DNA of 64,000 nucleotides, taken from NCBI GenBank assembly GCA_963921195.1, contig OY992540.1, positions 78,977,337-79,041,336 of the forward strand. Direction: 5' to 3'. The notes beneath the pieces are model-generated. The model was not told the origin of the DNA. It worked only from the letters and a program-made list of their open reading frames with translations, and made no database searches. The DNA is from Pegoplata infirma. Lineage: Eukaryota > Arthropoda > Insecta > Diptera > Anthomyiidae. Below are positions 32,459 to 44,672 of this stretch, one piece after another. Within the stretch, counting starts at the first letter, position 1, and the number at the start of each line of letters is the position of its first letter. Made by a program: the position numbers and the translations under genes.

Positions 32459-32742
32459 TTCTGTTTAAAAAAAATGATTGTTTAAAACAAAATGTAACAC
32501 AAAATTATGGTATAGCTTGCCTTTACTCATATTTTTATTTAATAAATAGAACAAAAACAAATTACAAAATTAATTAATTGTTTACTTTTTCCGGTTTTAC
32601 AAGAAAAACGTTCAGTATGCAGCTGATAAGTTGTCGGTGCTGCCAGATTTCAGATTTTTGTAAAATAGAATATATAGTATGATCAGATCAAGCACGGCAC
32701 GGGGGACGGAAGAATAATATGGCATTCACACTTGCGACCTTA
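32459..32742. promoter_or_regulatory. 5' flank of cdc2rk and start of the divergent intergenic region
   Basis: The cdc2rk transcription start is probably within 32460-32640, but no core promoter motif can be assigned with confidence. 32719-32742 is the left half of a TATGGCATTCACACTTGC MITE, cut off by the next element. Confidence 0.3.
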
Positions 32743-33027
32743 TACCCTATTCACACGTACAGTTTTAAATCGATTTTAGCAGCAATATTTTTAGCACTTT
32801 CTTTATTCTATTACAGTATATTGACAGAAAATGCTAAAAATAATTGCTAAAAACGGTTTAAAACTGTAAGTGTGAATAGCGTATTATACCCAATTCACAC
32901 GTATAGTTTTAAACCGTTTTTATCAATTATTTTTAGCATTTTCTATCAATATACTGTAATAGAATAAAGAAAGTGCTAAAAATATTGCTGCTAAAGACGA
33001 TTCAAAACTGTACGTGTGAATAGGGTA
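32743..33027. mobile_element. Two tandem TACCC-family hairpin MITEs with TTA duplications
   Basis: Copies 32743-32883 and 32887-33027 each have ends TACCCTATTCACACGTACAG / its complement and inner TTTTTAGCAGCAATATTTTTAGC arms. TTA precedes, separates and follows them (32740-32742, 32884-32886, 33028-33030). Other copies lie at 34476-34613 and 52369-52498. Confidence 0.8.
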
Positions 33028-33037
33028 TTATACCCTA

Positions 33038-34313
33038 CACGCAAAAAAAAACTTGTGTCGGAGTGAGCAAAAATCTGGCATAATTTTACCAAAAATATGC
33101 TAAAACTACAACCGACGAAGTAGTTTTCGTAATTTAGCCAAAACACTTATGTAAAAAATTTTGAAGAAAATGCTAATGCTATTTAAGCAAAAACTTGGTA
33201 AAATATACCAAAAGAAATATGGTGAAATATACCAAAATTATTTGAAAAGCTGACTAAAAATAATGCTAAAAATTACCACATTTATGCTATAATAAATAAA
33301 TTTTCAATAAATTTTTGTAAAAATTTGTATATTTGTTGAATTTAAAATTTTCACAGAATAAATCCATATTAATATAATAAATGTTGTGTAGGATTTAATT
33401 TACCACCGACCAACTGACCCTGCCTACGCTTCTTCTTGAAGTAAAGGATCCGCTATAGCTTCACGAATTTATTTAAAAGCATCCTGTAAAAATAGAAAAT
33501 TATTACAAAACATAAATTTTTAATTTAAAAAATTGGTTAACCCCATTGGTCTCTTGGTAAGGAGGAACACTTACTTTGTCATTCCATTTGTAACCCATCA
33601 AAACAGGTATGGACTCCCTTGGCTTTGGGTTTTTAGGTTTTAATTTTATAACTAAAGGCAGGATTGGTGTCCACGCTCTTTATTGTAGTGAAGGATTCTC
33701 CATAGCTTCAAAAATTTATTTAGCAGTACCCTGTAAAAATATAAAATTATTACCAAACACTAATTTTTAACTAAAAATCTATTAAACCTTATTGGTGTCT
33801 TCGGAATGCGGGTATACTCACTTTATCATTCCATTTGTTATTCATCGAAACATACGTCTGGGACTCCATTGGTTTTTCTTATTGAATGGTGTTTTAAGTG
33901 ATGAAAGCAAAATTAACTTTAACATTCTTTTATCTTACATTTATTTATCTTTTAGAAAACTAATTATTTATTTTTATTTATGTATTAATTTATTTTTATT
34001 TTATATATCAATTTCCTTTTTACGTTTTTATAACACAAAAAATAAACGAACAACGCACACACACAAAAATATAAAATGAAAATGGCGGTCTGTATTTGTT
34101 TTGTTTTTTTGTTGTTTTCTTTCGATAAATTTTTGTGCAGGTAATTTGCGTTATTGAGCAAGCTACTTGGTTATTTTACATAAAAAATGAATTATGTTAC
34201 TTTAACATCGACAAGCATAATATTAGCAAAAATTTGGTAAAAAATTTTTTTTGGTATGAAAAAAGTTTTACCAAGTAGGATTGCTCAATCTTACACAGAT
34301 TTTTTTTTGCGTG
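33038..34313. mobile_element. 1.28-kb CACGCAAAA-family element inserted in a hairpin MITE
   Basis: The termini are CACGCAAAAAAAAACTTGTG and the complement of CACAGATTTTTTTTTGCGTG, extended by GAGTGAGCAA / TTGCTCAATC. TA is on both sides (33036-33037 and 34314-34315). The target is a third TACCC hairpin copy, whose two halves are 33031-33037 and 34316-34437. The interior holds diverged pieces of the GTTTGTCATTCCGTTTG dispersed repeat (33570-33620, 33815-33870). No transposase is present. Confidence 0.75.
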
Positions 34314-34315
34314 TA

Positions 34316-34640
34316 TTAACACTTACAGTTTTAAACCGTTTTTAGCAATTATTTTAAGCATTTTCTGTCAATATACTGTAATAGAATAAAGAAAGTGTTA
34401 AAAATATTGCTGCTAAAAACGATTTAAAACTGTACGTAAAGAAAATGCTAAAAATAATTGCTTAAAACGGTTTAATACCCTATTCACACGTACAGTTTTA
34501 AATCGTTTTTAGCAGCAATATTTTTAGCACTTTCTTTATTCTATTACAGTATATTGACAGCAAATGCTAAAAATATTTGCTAAAAACGGTTTAAACTGCA
34601 TGTGAATAGGGTATAAAACTGTACGTGAGAATAGGGCATT
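34316..34640. mobile_element. TACCC hairpin MITEs, one nested inside another
   Basis: 34316-34437 completes the copy split by the preceding element. 34476-34613 is an intact hairpin (TACCCTATTCACACG...GTGAATAGGGTA) flanked by TAA (34473-34475 and 34614-34616). The flanking bases (TGCTTAAAACGGTT left, AAACTGTACGTGAGAATAGGG right) are themselves the halves of another copy of the same family. Confidence 0.7.
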
Positions 34641-34794
34641 AAGTCTGGTAATGACCCCCAAAACCAAAATAAAGTAATAACTTGGCAGCCCTAACAACTC
34701 CACGTGCAGTTTGTTTATATTTTTTAAGGCATGAAAACAAGTGAATTTTGATATAATTTAATTTTTTCCAAAAATTATTAATAAAAAATAAAAA

Positions 34795-37700
34795 ATGTCC
34801 ACAGAAGAGGGTAGGTTAAAGAATTTTTTATAAATCACAAACTAATTGAATAAGTAACCATTAATTTTTAGAGTTTTCCAAATGGCTTAGACGCAAAGAA
34901 AAATCTTTCGAAGAAAACTTAAAATTTGCCATAAAATCGTGGCAATCAGTAGAGTTCACTTTAAATACAAAATACGAAATGATCTTGCAATGGTTAACCG
35001 AACAGGAGCAGTTAAAAGAAGATGACATCCTGGGAGAAGATTTTAAGGAGCTATTAAAATTACGTGCCCAACCTGGGCTAATTTCACAAAATGTTAAGAG
35101 AAATTTTGTAGAATGGTTTTTGAGAAAAGCCAAGACAAGTACGGTTACGACAAATCGTAAATGGAGTGAATTATTGCAGTTATTGGTGGAATATGAATTA
35201 TTACAAGATCTATATCGCATGGACTATGAATTACAATGTCGGCTATATGGCATGATATTTAACAGATATGAGATGTATTTAAGGGAATTGGAACACACTG
35301 AAAAAATTTTTTTAAATACATATGAATCGGAATTTTTTGCTTCTATATTAAAAAATTTAAAGGAAACAATTAAACGTTGCGGTGATGCAAATTTATATGA
35401 ATCGTCCTTTACTTCATTAACTTTGCCGCACTTAGTAAATGTTTTGTTATTACTGAGATGCCACAAAGTAGATTTCTTTGAGGAACTTATGGAAATAGAA
35501 CGTTTATTATGTTTGGAAAAAAAGGAGGGCCCTATGATAGAACGTATAATGAAGATGCCTTTGCATGTAAGACTTTTATGCTTGGAATGCGCTATTGTCA
35601 ATCTGCGTGGTGTAGAACAGTTTTTAAAATTGTTGCTTCAACAGGTATTTGTCAATTTCCTGCCTAGTTCTTCAGATCCTACATTATCTCTGACAGTGGC
35701 TGCTTATGTCTTGGACATGTTAGGACGTCATGATGTGGGTTTGAACATTGAAATAAGTAAAGATGAAACGGCTTTACAGTTTTTGGGAAAAAACCTTTTT
35801 TCTGCTGTAATAAATGGAAAAGATGTCCATTTAAAGGAAGTTTTAATGTTGCTATGTGCCGCTTTGCATTTGAATCCTTTGATTTTAGAAGAAAATGCTT
35901 TTGAAATTGCTGCCTGGATGATTTTGGCAACCAAATCGGGTGAAAAGGAAGAACAACAGTTATTTGAAGAATATTTGGTGTTATCAATGGATATGTTTAG
36001 ACGTTTGAGTCGAGCAGAGAAATTTGTTACACATCTTTTAAAGGCTTTAAATGAAAAATTGAAAGATGTCGACTGGGGTAGTAATAAAAAAAGAAAAGGA
36101 AAGTTAGATTCCACAGAGACACCCATAAAAAAGAAGAAAAAACTAGACACAACTAATGCAGAAGATGAAGACTCCACAAAATATTTGAAAATCTTATTTC
36201 AAGATTTTTTTAAACCCATCTTAACTAAACAATCCATTGATCATAATGTGATTTTATCGTCATCGGTTTCTTTTAACAAATTACAACATTTTTGGCCTAG
36301 TAGTTCGGTTGGATTAGCATTTTCTAAAATCGTTACTGGACTTGTATCAAAACCTTCAATAACTATATGGAAATCTCTACTGTTTGGCCTTAAGGAATTG
36401 ATAGAAAGTTTAAAAAACGAAGCAGAATTAAATGAAAAATCTTTATTTCTTTTGGATTTCCATACAGCTTTGTTAGCACAATATTTTGCTGGATGCAAAC
36501 TAGCAGAACAATCTGATAAGTTTCTTCAAGAACTTAAAAATCAACGTGAATTTACATTGGACGTATTAAAACTTTACGGTAAATTTATACTGGAAAGAGA
36601 GCATCAAACAAGAACCATGGCTGCATTTTTGGAATTGTCTTATTATTCAACATGTTTTGAATTAATATTAATTTACTATCGTCCAGATGGTTGTGAACAT
36701 GAAACATTACAACCTTCTCAAACTATAGAAAAATTACATGGTTTTCTTACCACCGAAGAATGGACCTTAATACAACAAAGAGTTTTAAATTTTGGTAAAT
36801 CATCATGTAAATATTTACTACAACGTCTAAAGCTACAAAAATCTGAAGCTTCTATTCTTCTTCTGACCACATCAAACAATTATAAAAAAGTTTCTTTGAA
36901 AGCATCATCCGATTCCGATACTTTGAATGCTCTTCTAAAAACACCACAGGCTAAATGGTATTTAAAACAATTACCTAGATCTGAAAAGGAATCTATTGCA
37001 AGTTATTTGATCACCAAATCCGAATTCCTACATCTTGCCTTTGAAGATTTAGAACTTTTAGAATTTGTTTCACTAGCTGCTTATGAAGATCTTTGTAAAT
37101 CTTTTAATTCTAAACATTCTCTACTGAAATCATTGTCTGGCGAGTTAAGTAATGTTCGTGAATGTGTAGAAACCACCGCATGTGAAATAATAATTAAACA
37201 ATTAATAGAAGTTATCGTTTCACGTTCGGAGGAGGAAAATAAAGTTAAAAAATTGGATACAGAGCAAATCAAAATAAATTTAGATTTGTTATCTCGTTTA
37301 CCTTTGGGTCAGTTGAGAAGACAACGTAAAACTATTGTATTTGCTATACACTTGTCATTGTATCGTGATTTGAAGGCGGCCCAGGAAGACGATTTAGCTT
37401 TGCAGGCTTTGGATATTATGAAGGGTAAGAATAATTTTATATTTCACAGTTTTAAAGAATTGAAATCGCACAATTAAAAAACACAAAATTAAAATAGATG
37501 AATATTAGGGTGGATCAAATTTGGCTTTAGTTCGAATTTCGAAAACGGGAAAGTTGCCTTTAAGGGTCCATATTAACTCACAAAAATATTGGACTGTAGT
37601 ACAATGCCTTTGGGTTCCTTTTTTATACCCTCCACTTAGTGATAGAGGGTATATATAAGTTTGTCATTCCGTTTGTAACTCATCGAAATATCGGTCTGGG

Positions 37701-40700
37701 ACCCCATAAAGTATATATATTCATGATGCCCGATCGATTTGAAGACATTCTAGCGATGTCCGTCTGTCCGTCTGTCCGTCTGTCCGTCTGTCCGTCTGTC
37801 CGTCTGTCCGTCTGTCCGTCTGTCTGTCTGTTGAAAATGCTCTCGCGGACAAAATATTGCACAGAGATGACTGAAACTTAACATATATATTGGAAGTTCT
37901 CCCGAGAAGTTTGGTATTGCATTTGAGCGATATCGGTTCAGCGGTTCAAAAGTTATGAACGAAAATGTAAGCACACCTCAAAAATTTCAGTACATTCAAC
38001 ATAACCTAAAAATACAAAATGCTTTAATTCGGCTTCTGGTTGACATATGTGAACATAATTGGACACCAAATGGTATTTAAACAAGTACGAACATATTTTT
38101 TGACAAAAAAAAAAAAATCGCGGATTTTTTTTTTACCAAAATTTTTTTTCGCGGAAATTTTTTTCAATTTTTTTTTTTTCAAAAGTAATTTCCATTTAAA
38201 TAAAGTTGTTTGCAATAATCTTTTTGAAATTGTGGAGGGTATCACTACATTCGGCAAGGCCGAATTTAACTTTTTTACTTGTTGACTTTAAAATCGGAAA
38301 ATAAAAAAAAAATAATAGGTTGAATTAAATTTTTTACTTGTTCATTTTATATACGACCGTAAAACATTTTTCGTATCAAAAAAGTTTTAACATTTTTTTT
38401 TCATTTAATAGATCTTTTGCATTTTGGTCAACAAGTTTTAATATTTAAATATTTGCCCACTACATCTCTACTAAAGTTACTACCCGCTGAAAATTGTTGG
38501 GAACTGTATGAATTGTTTTTCAACTCGGTGAAAAATGAAGAAAAGGGTACCGAACAATTTCTCCAAGATTTATCTAACATCCTAGAAAAAACACAATCTT
38601 CTCAAAATATAAATGATGAACAACGTAAACTATTACTAGCAGCTATTGAAACTTTATCATCGCTAAGTGGACCTTGCGCCAAACGTATGCGGAAACATTT
38701 AGAAATATTTTTAAAAATTTTCTCGGAATATCTACAAAATCATTTTACGGAGGCCAGCAATGGTACCTCTAAAAAGGATAAGAAATTTGTACAAAAAACT
38801 TTAGCAGGTTTTGCACCATATGCCGCTGCCGTTTTAACAAAAGCTGCTAAAGCTAAGGAAACAAAAGTAACAGCGGAAGCAAAAGAGGACGATCTATTAA
38901 AACAAGAGGTTGATGAAGATTTTAGACGTATAAGTAAAATTTATATTGGCCATTCAGTAAGTTGATAAAAAATAAAGCATTCATTGATTACTTATCAGTT
39001 AAACTTGTTCAATTTCTTAGATGGATTATCGTAATCCACATGCTGTACGTTTAATGCAAGTTGCTCTTAATCATCGTGAACTGTTGCATTTGGATCAAGA
39101 TGAAATTGAATTTGTATTAACCAATTTTTGGACTCAAATTAAGGAGGATTTAAAACAACCAAATCATCAAAATCCAGAAGAACAAAAACATAATAATAAA
39201 ACTATAGAAACTGCTGTAAAGATGATCATTGGCAATAAAACCAACGAAGATTTATTATTGACTTTAAAAACTATAGCCACAGATGTGGAAGAAAAAAACT
39301 TTTCCAACATTTTAAGATTACTGACTGTTATAGCTAAATGCCCATTTAGTACTATTAAAGGAGCTGTAAGTAAAAAAAAAATTAACGTAAAATACTTGAA
39401 ATACGTATGTAATTATAATCATATTCTGTTTTTTTTTTTAGATTTTTAATGAAGAATATAAACAAATTACTTTTAATATAACATTACGTTTATGTAGAGA
39501 TGAACAACAGCGATTTGAAGATTATAATTTGATTATAAATCTTTTAAATTGTCATCAAGTCATTCTGGATAATAAAATGGTAAGTTAAACAAATCATTAA
39601 AACTGTAGGTAATAGAAAAACAAAACAATTAAAAAATGTTATAAAAGATTATTTATTTGACAAAGAAATTGGAAAAAAAAATTGAATATAGAAAATGTTG
39701 CAAAAGCAAAATTTCTCTAGAAAATGTTGCTAAAGAAAAATTTCTGTAAAAAAATTTCTACAGAAAATATTGATAAAATAAAATTTCTGTAGAGCGAAAT
39801 TTCTATAAAAAATGTTGCTAGAGAAAAATTCCTATAGAAAATATTGCTAGAGCAAAATTTGTATAGAAAATGTTGCTAGAACAAAATTTCTATAGAAAAT
39901 GTTGCTAAAGCTAAATTTCTATAGAAAGTGTTGTAAAAGCATGTTGCTAAATCAAAATTTCTATAGAAAATGTTGCTAAAGTAAAATTTCTATTGAAAAT
40001 GTTGCTAAAGCAAAATTTCTATAAAAAATGTTGCCAAAACAAAATTTCTTTATAATTTTTATGCTTTAGCAACATTTTTCTGAAGAAATTTTGCTTTAGC
40101 AACATTTTCTATAGAAATTTTGCTTTAGCAACATTTTCTATAAAAATTTTGCTTTAGCAACATTTTCTATAAAAATTTTGCTTTAGCAACATTTTCTATA
40201 GAAATTTTGCTTTAGCAACATTTTCTATAGAAATTTTGCTTTAGATACATTTTCTACAGAAATTTTTGCTTTAGCCACCTTTTCTATAGAAATTTTGCTT
40301 TAGTCACATTTTCAAAAGAAACTGCTTTAGCAACATTTTTAAAACAAACTGCTTTAACAACATTTTCTATAGAAATTTTTGCGTTTGCAACATTTTCTAT
40401 AGAAATTTTTGCGTTTGCAACATTTTCTATAGAAATTTTTGCGTTTGCAACATTTTCTATAGAAATTTTTGCGTTTGCAACGTTTTCTTTAAAAAAAAGT
40501 TATAGAAAATGTTGCTAAACCAAAATTGCTATAGAAAATGTTGCTAAAGCAAAATTTCTATAGAAAATGTTGCTGAAGCAAAATTTCTATAGAAAATGTT
40601 GCTAACGCAAAATTTCTATAAAAAATGTTGCTAAAGCAAAATTGCTAAATTTCTATAGAAAATGTTGCTGAAGCAACATTTCTATAGAAAATGTTGCTAA

Positions 40701-43290
40701 CGCAAAATTTCGATAAAAAATGTTGCTAAAGCAAAATTTCTATAGAAAATGTTGCTAAAGCAAAATTTCTGTGAAAATGTTGCTAAAGCAAAATTTCTGT
40801 GAAAATGTTGCTTAAGCAAAATTTCTGTGAAAATGTTGCTAATGCAAAATTTCTATAGAAAATGTTGCTAAAGCAAAATTTCTATAGAAAATGTTGCTAA
40901 AGCAAAATTTCTATAGAAAATGTTGCTAAAGCAAAATTTCTATAGAAAATGTTGCTAAAGCAAAATTTCTATAGAAAATGTTGCTAAAGCAAAATTTCTA
41001 TAGAAAATGTTGCTAAAGCAAAATTTCTATAGAAAATGTTGCTAAAGCAAAATTTCTATAGAAAATGTTGCTAAAGGAAAATTTCTATAGAAAATGTTGC
41101 TAAAGCAAAATTTCTATAGAAAATGTTGCTAAAGCAAAATTTCTATAGAAAATGTTGCTAAAGCAAAATTTCTATAGAAAATGTTGCTAAAGCAAAATTT
41201 CTATAGAAAATGTTGCTAAAGCAAAATTTCTATAGAAAATGTTGCTAAAGCAAAATTTCTATAGAAAATGTTGCTAAAGCAAAATTTCTATAGAAAATGT
41301 TGCTAAAGCAAAATTTCTATAGAAAATGTTGCTAAAGCAAAATTTCTATAGAAAATGTTGCTAAAGCAAAATTTCTATAGAAAATGTTGCTAAAGCAAAA
41401 TTTCTATAGAAAATGTTGCTAAAGCAAAATTTCTATAGAAAATGTTGCTAAAGCAAAATTTCTATAGAAAATGTTGCTAAAGCAAAATTTCTATAGAAAA
41501 TGTTGCTAAAGCAAAATTTCTATAGAAAATGTTGCTAAAGCAAAATTTCTATAGAAAATGTTGTTAAAGCAAAATTTTGGTAGAAAATGTTGCCAAAGCT
41601 AAATTTTTATAGAAAATGTTGCTAAAGCTAAATTTCTGTGAAAATGTTGCAAAATTTCTATAGACAATGTTGCTAAAGCTAAATTTCTTTAGAAAATGTT
41701 GCTAAAGCAAAATTTCTATAGAAAATGTTGCTAAAGCTAAATTTCTATAGAAACTGTTGCTAAAGCAAAATTTTTATAGAAAATGTTGCTAAGGCAAAAT
41801 TTCTATAGAAAATGTTGTTAAAGCAAAATTTCTATAGAAAATGTTGCTAAAGAAAAATTTCTATAGAAAATGTTGCTAAAGCAAAATTTCTATAGAAAAT
41901 GTTGCTAAAGCAAAATTTCTATAGAAAATGTTGCTAAAGAAAAATTTCTATAGAAAATGTTGCTAAAGCTAAATTTCTATAGAAAATGTTGCTAAAGCTA
42001 AATTTCTATAGAAAATGTTGCTAAAGCAATTTTTTTTTTTATTTTATAGAAAATGTTGCTAAAGCAAAATTTCTATAGAAAATGTTGCTAAAGCAAAATT
42101 TCTATAGAAAATGTTGCTAAAGCAAAATTTCTATAGAAAATGTTGCTAAAGCAAAATTTCTATAGAAAATGTTGCTAAAGCAAAATTTCTATAGAAAATG
42201 TTGCTAAAGCAAAATTTCTATAGAAAATGTTGCTAAAGCAAAATTTCTATCGAAAATGTTGCTAAAGCAAATTTTCTATAGAAAATGTTGCTAAAGCAAA
42301 ATTTATATAGAAAATGTTGCTAAAGCTAAATTTATATAGAAAATGTTGCTAAAGCTAAATTTATATAGAAAATGTTGCTAAAGCAAGATTTTTATAGAAA
42401 ATGTTTCTAAAGACAAGAATTTTTTTACCAAAAAAAAATTGCGAAAGTTTTTCCGCGATTTTTTTTTTATAAAAATAAATTTCTTTAACCAGTTTTTTTC
42501 AGCAAATTTCTTTTTAACAATTTTCATTCTTAAATTTTTTACAATAATCTTTTTTACATTATATAGTGTAATAATATATGCGTAAAGGTCGAATTAAATA
42601 AATTTTGTCTTCTTTTCTTTATAGGTTCCCCTTTCAACCGATACTATGGATAGTATTTTAGCATTTCTTATGGACATTAATATTAAAAAATTTCCCTTGT
42701 GCGATACAAATTTAAAGCTTTTCAATTCTCTGCACTTGGCCATGACCGAAGTTTGTTCGTCGCTCATTAAACAGCGTCATATTTTATTGATGGATCGTAT
42801 TCCACAATATATGCACATCTTTAAGGATCTTTTACAATCGATTGTTTGGTATAAAAGTGATCGTCAAAAGGATACAGCTCTGCCCAGCTCAGAAATAGAT
42901 GATTTAGCTGAATTAGCTATGAAAATGGAGGCTCTTATGAATTTAATAGCTCAGCATAGTGTGGGTGTTAAAAGAGTGGCACCATTTGTTTTAACATTTA
43001 TCATAAATTTAATGGTAGCAAATAAGAGACCTACAACATTATACAATAAGGTAAGGAAGACTTGTTGTTTAAAGCTTTTTTTTTATTTTATTTTTATTAT
43101 TTTAATTTTTTCTTTTATTTTTTTTTAGATCAAAACTCATATTGAAAATATTTGCTATGTATTGGTTGGCATTTGTGATCATCGTGTTGGCCGTTTTATT
43201 TTGCGTTGCTCCAATGAAGCCGGTCGTCAATTGTATGAATTATTGGTTAAAGATTATCAAAAATATCATAAATTTAAGGGTAAAGTGTAA
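34795..43290 (+). CDS. URB2: Urb2/Npa2-family ribosome-biogenesis protein, 7 exons
   Basis: Exons: 34795-34810, 34872-37424, 38412-38956, 39021-39365, 39442-39579, 42625-43050, 43129-43290; 1394 codons with GT-AG junctions and matching phases. The start ATG opens a 16-base first exon (MSTEE). Family call rests on the large alpha-helical, leucine-rich architecture and the C-terminal Urb2/Npa2 region (about 1200-1394), ending IKTHIENICYVLVGICDHRV ... KDYQKYHKFKGKV, close to the conserved C-terminus of URB2 proteins. A basic patch (KKRKGKL, PIKKKKKL) near residues 410-430 suits a nucleolar protein. Urb2 relatives act in early 60S pre-ribosome and rRNA processing with Urb1/Npa1. Human URB2 is about 1520 aa, yeast shorter. 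Intron 2 holds a dispersed repeat and intron 5 a satellite. AATAAA motifs follow at 43341. Confidence 0.85.
37621..38282 (+). mobile_element. Dispersed fly repeat (TATACCCTCCACTTAG...), uninterrupted copy
   Basis: It runs from TTTATACCCTCCACTTAGTG to GGCAAGGCCGAATTTAACTT and TTTTACTTG. It includes GTTTGTCATTCCGTTTGTAA, GGGACCCCATAAAGTATATA and a (GTCCGTCT)n microsatellite at 37757-37832. This copy provides the empty sites for the two elements nested in 27746-29060. Confidence 0.75.
37757..37832 (+). repeat. (GTCCGTCT)n microsatellite
   Basis: About nine copies of the 8-base unit GTCCGTCT lie within the dispersed repeat. They generate the artificial TDGQTDRR-type open frames on the minus strand. 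Confidence 0.9.
39690..42410. repeat. 29-bp palindromic satellite in Urb2 intron 5 (~90 units), with an inverted block
   Basis: The unit is ATTTCTATAGAAAATGTTGC plus TAAAGCAAA, period 29, most regular at 40850-41570 and 42050-42290. It joins two palindromes, TTTCTATAGAAA and TTGCTAAAGCAA. Units at about 39690-40045 and 40500-42410 run in one direction, whereas about 40060-40490 reads TTTTGCTTTAGCAACATTTT, the opposite direction. The Urb2 primary transcript would therefore contain complementary stretches. Confidence 0.93.
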
Positions 43291-43329
43291 ACAATTGTTA
43301 TGGAAAATGTTTAAAAGGACCAGTTTTTA

Positions 43330-44672
43330 TGTAATTGTAAAATAAATAAAAAAAAATAAATTTTTGTTTGTTGTACAAATATATTTGCCATCTTTTGTTT
43401 TAACTGAATTCGTAATGACGGAGTACTCTGTGCCAGAAAGTGGATTTTGTTCCTTTCTCTTTCGCACTTACACATTTTTTGTATCATGTCATCTCTATTT
43501 TTAGAGATGGTACTCTGTAGTACAGAGTACTCCGACATTGTGTCGGAGCGTTAAAGCTATTTTTTCTGGATTTTTAAATTAAAATTTTAACTTTGAGCTG
43601 GTTTTTATACCATCCTAGTCTGAGACATTTTTGGTATAGAAAAAGTCTCAGATTCTGAGGCATTTTTCATATAGAAAAAGTCTCAGATTTTTAGACATTT
43701 TTCGTATAGAAAAAGTCTCAGATTCTGAGACATTTTTCGTATAGAAAAAGTCTCAGATTCTGAGACATTTTTCGTATAGAAAAAGTCCCAGATTCTGAGA
43801 CATTTTTCGTATAGAAAAAGTCTCAGGTTCTGAGACAGTTTTCATATAGAAAAAGTCTCAGATTCTGAGACAGTTTTCGCATAGAAAAAGTCCCAGATTC
43901 TGAGACATTTTTCGTATAGAAAAAGTCTCAGATTCTGAGACATTTTTCGTATAGAAAAAGTCTCAGATTCTGAGACATTTTTCGTATAGAAAAAGTCTCA
44001 GATTCTGAGACATTTTTCGTATAGAAAAAGTCTTAGATTCTGAGACATTTTTCGTATAGAAAAAGTCTCAGATTCTGAGACATTTTTCGTATAGAAAAAG
44101 TCTCAGATTCTGAGACATTTTTCGTATAGAAAAAGTCTTAGATTCTGAGACATTTTTCGTATAGAAAAAGTCTCAGATTCTGAGACATTTTTCGTATAGA
44201 AAAAGTCTCAGATTCTGAGACATTTTTCGTATAGAAAAAGTCTCAGATTCTGAGACATTTTTCGTATAGAAAAAGTCTAAGATTCTGATACATTTTTCGT
44301 ATAGAAAAAAATCCAGATTATTGGACAATTTTGTTATAGAAAAATTATCATATTCTAAAACATTTGTCTTATAGAAAAATTCGTAATTTTCCGTATAGAA
44401 AAAGTCTCAGATTCTGAGACATTTTTCGTATAGAAAAAGTCTCAGATTCTGAGACATTTTTCGTATAGAAAAAGTCTCAGATTCTGAGACATTTTTCGTA
44501 TAGAAAAAGTCTCAGATTCTGAGACATTTTTCGTATAGAAAAAGTCTTAGATTCTGAGACATTTTTCGTATAGAAAAAGTCTCAGATTCTGAGACATTTT
44601 TCGTATGGAAAAAGTCTCAGATTCTGAGACATTTTTCGTATAGAAAAAGTCTCAGATCCTGAGACATTTTTC
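43330..44672. repeat. Duplication unit 1: Urb2 3' UTR tail plus 35-bp satellite
   Basis: The unit starts with GTAATTGTAAAATAAATAAA in the Urb2 3' UTR, runs through a GGAGTACTCTGTGCCAGAAAG segment and a palindromic GATGGTACTCTGTAGTACAG, and then a 35-bp array (43612-44672) of ATTTTTCGTATAGAAAAAGT plus CTCAGATTCTGAGAC. Here CTATAG has become CGTATAG. The unit is repeated from 44673. Confidence 0.85.

Larger units (their letters stand above)
37425..38411. other. Urb2 intron 2 with dispersed-repeat insertion
   Basis: A 987-bp intron, mostly the dispersed repeat at 37621-38282. Splice sites GTAAGA and TTTAATAG flank it. The repeat-free remainder is about 320 bp. Confidence 0.7.

Noticed and set aside
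34861..37272. Several 60-150-codon minus-strand frames under Urb2 exon 2
   Set aside because: They are antisense shadows of a well-supported 850-codon exon and show no domain.
37680..37974. Minus-strand frames with TDGQTDRR repeats
   Set aside because: They are translations of the (GTCCGTCT)n microsatellite inside a dispersed repeat.
43142..43345. Plus-strand frame MKIFAMYWLAFVIIVLAVLF resembling a membrane peptide
   Set aside because: It is an out-of-frame reading of the last Urb2 exon, whose correct frame gives the conserved C-terminus.
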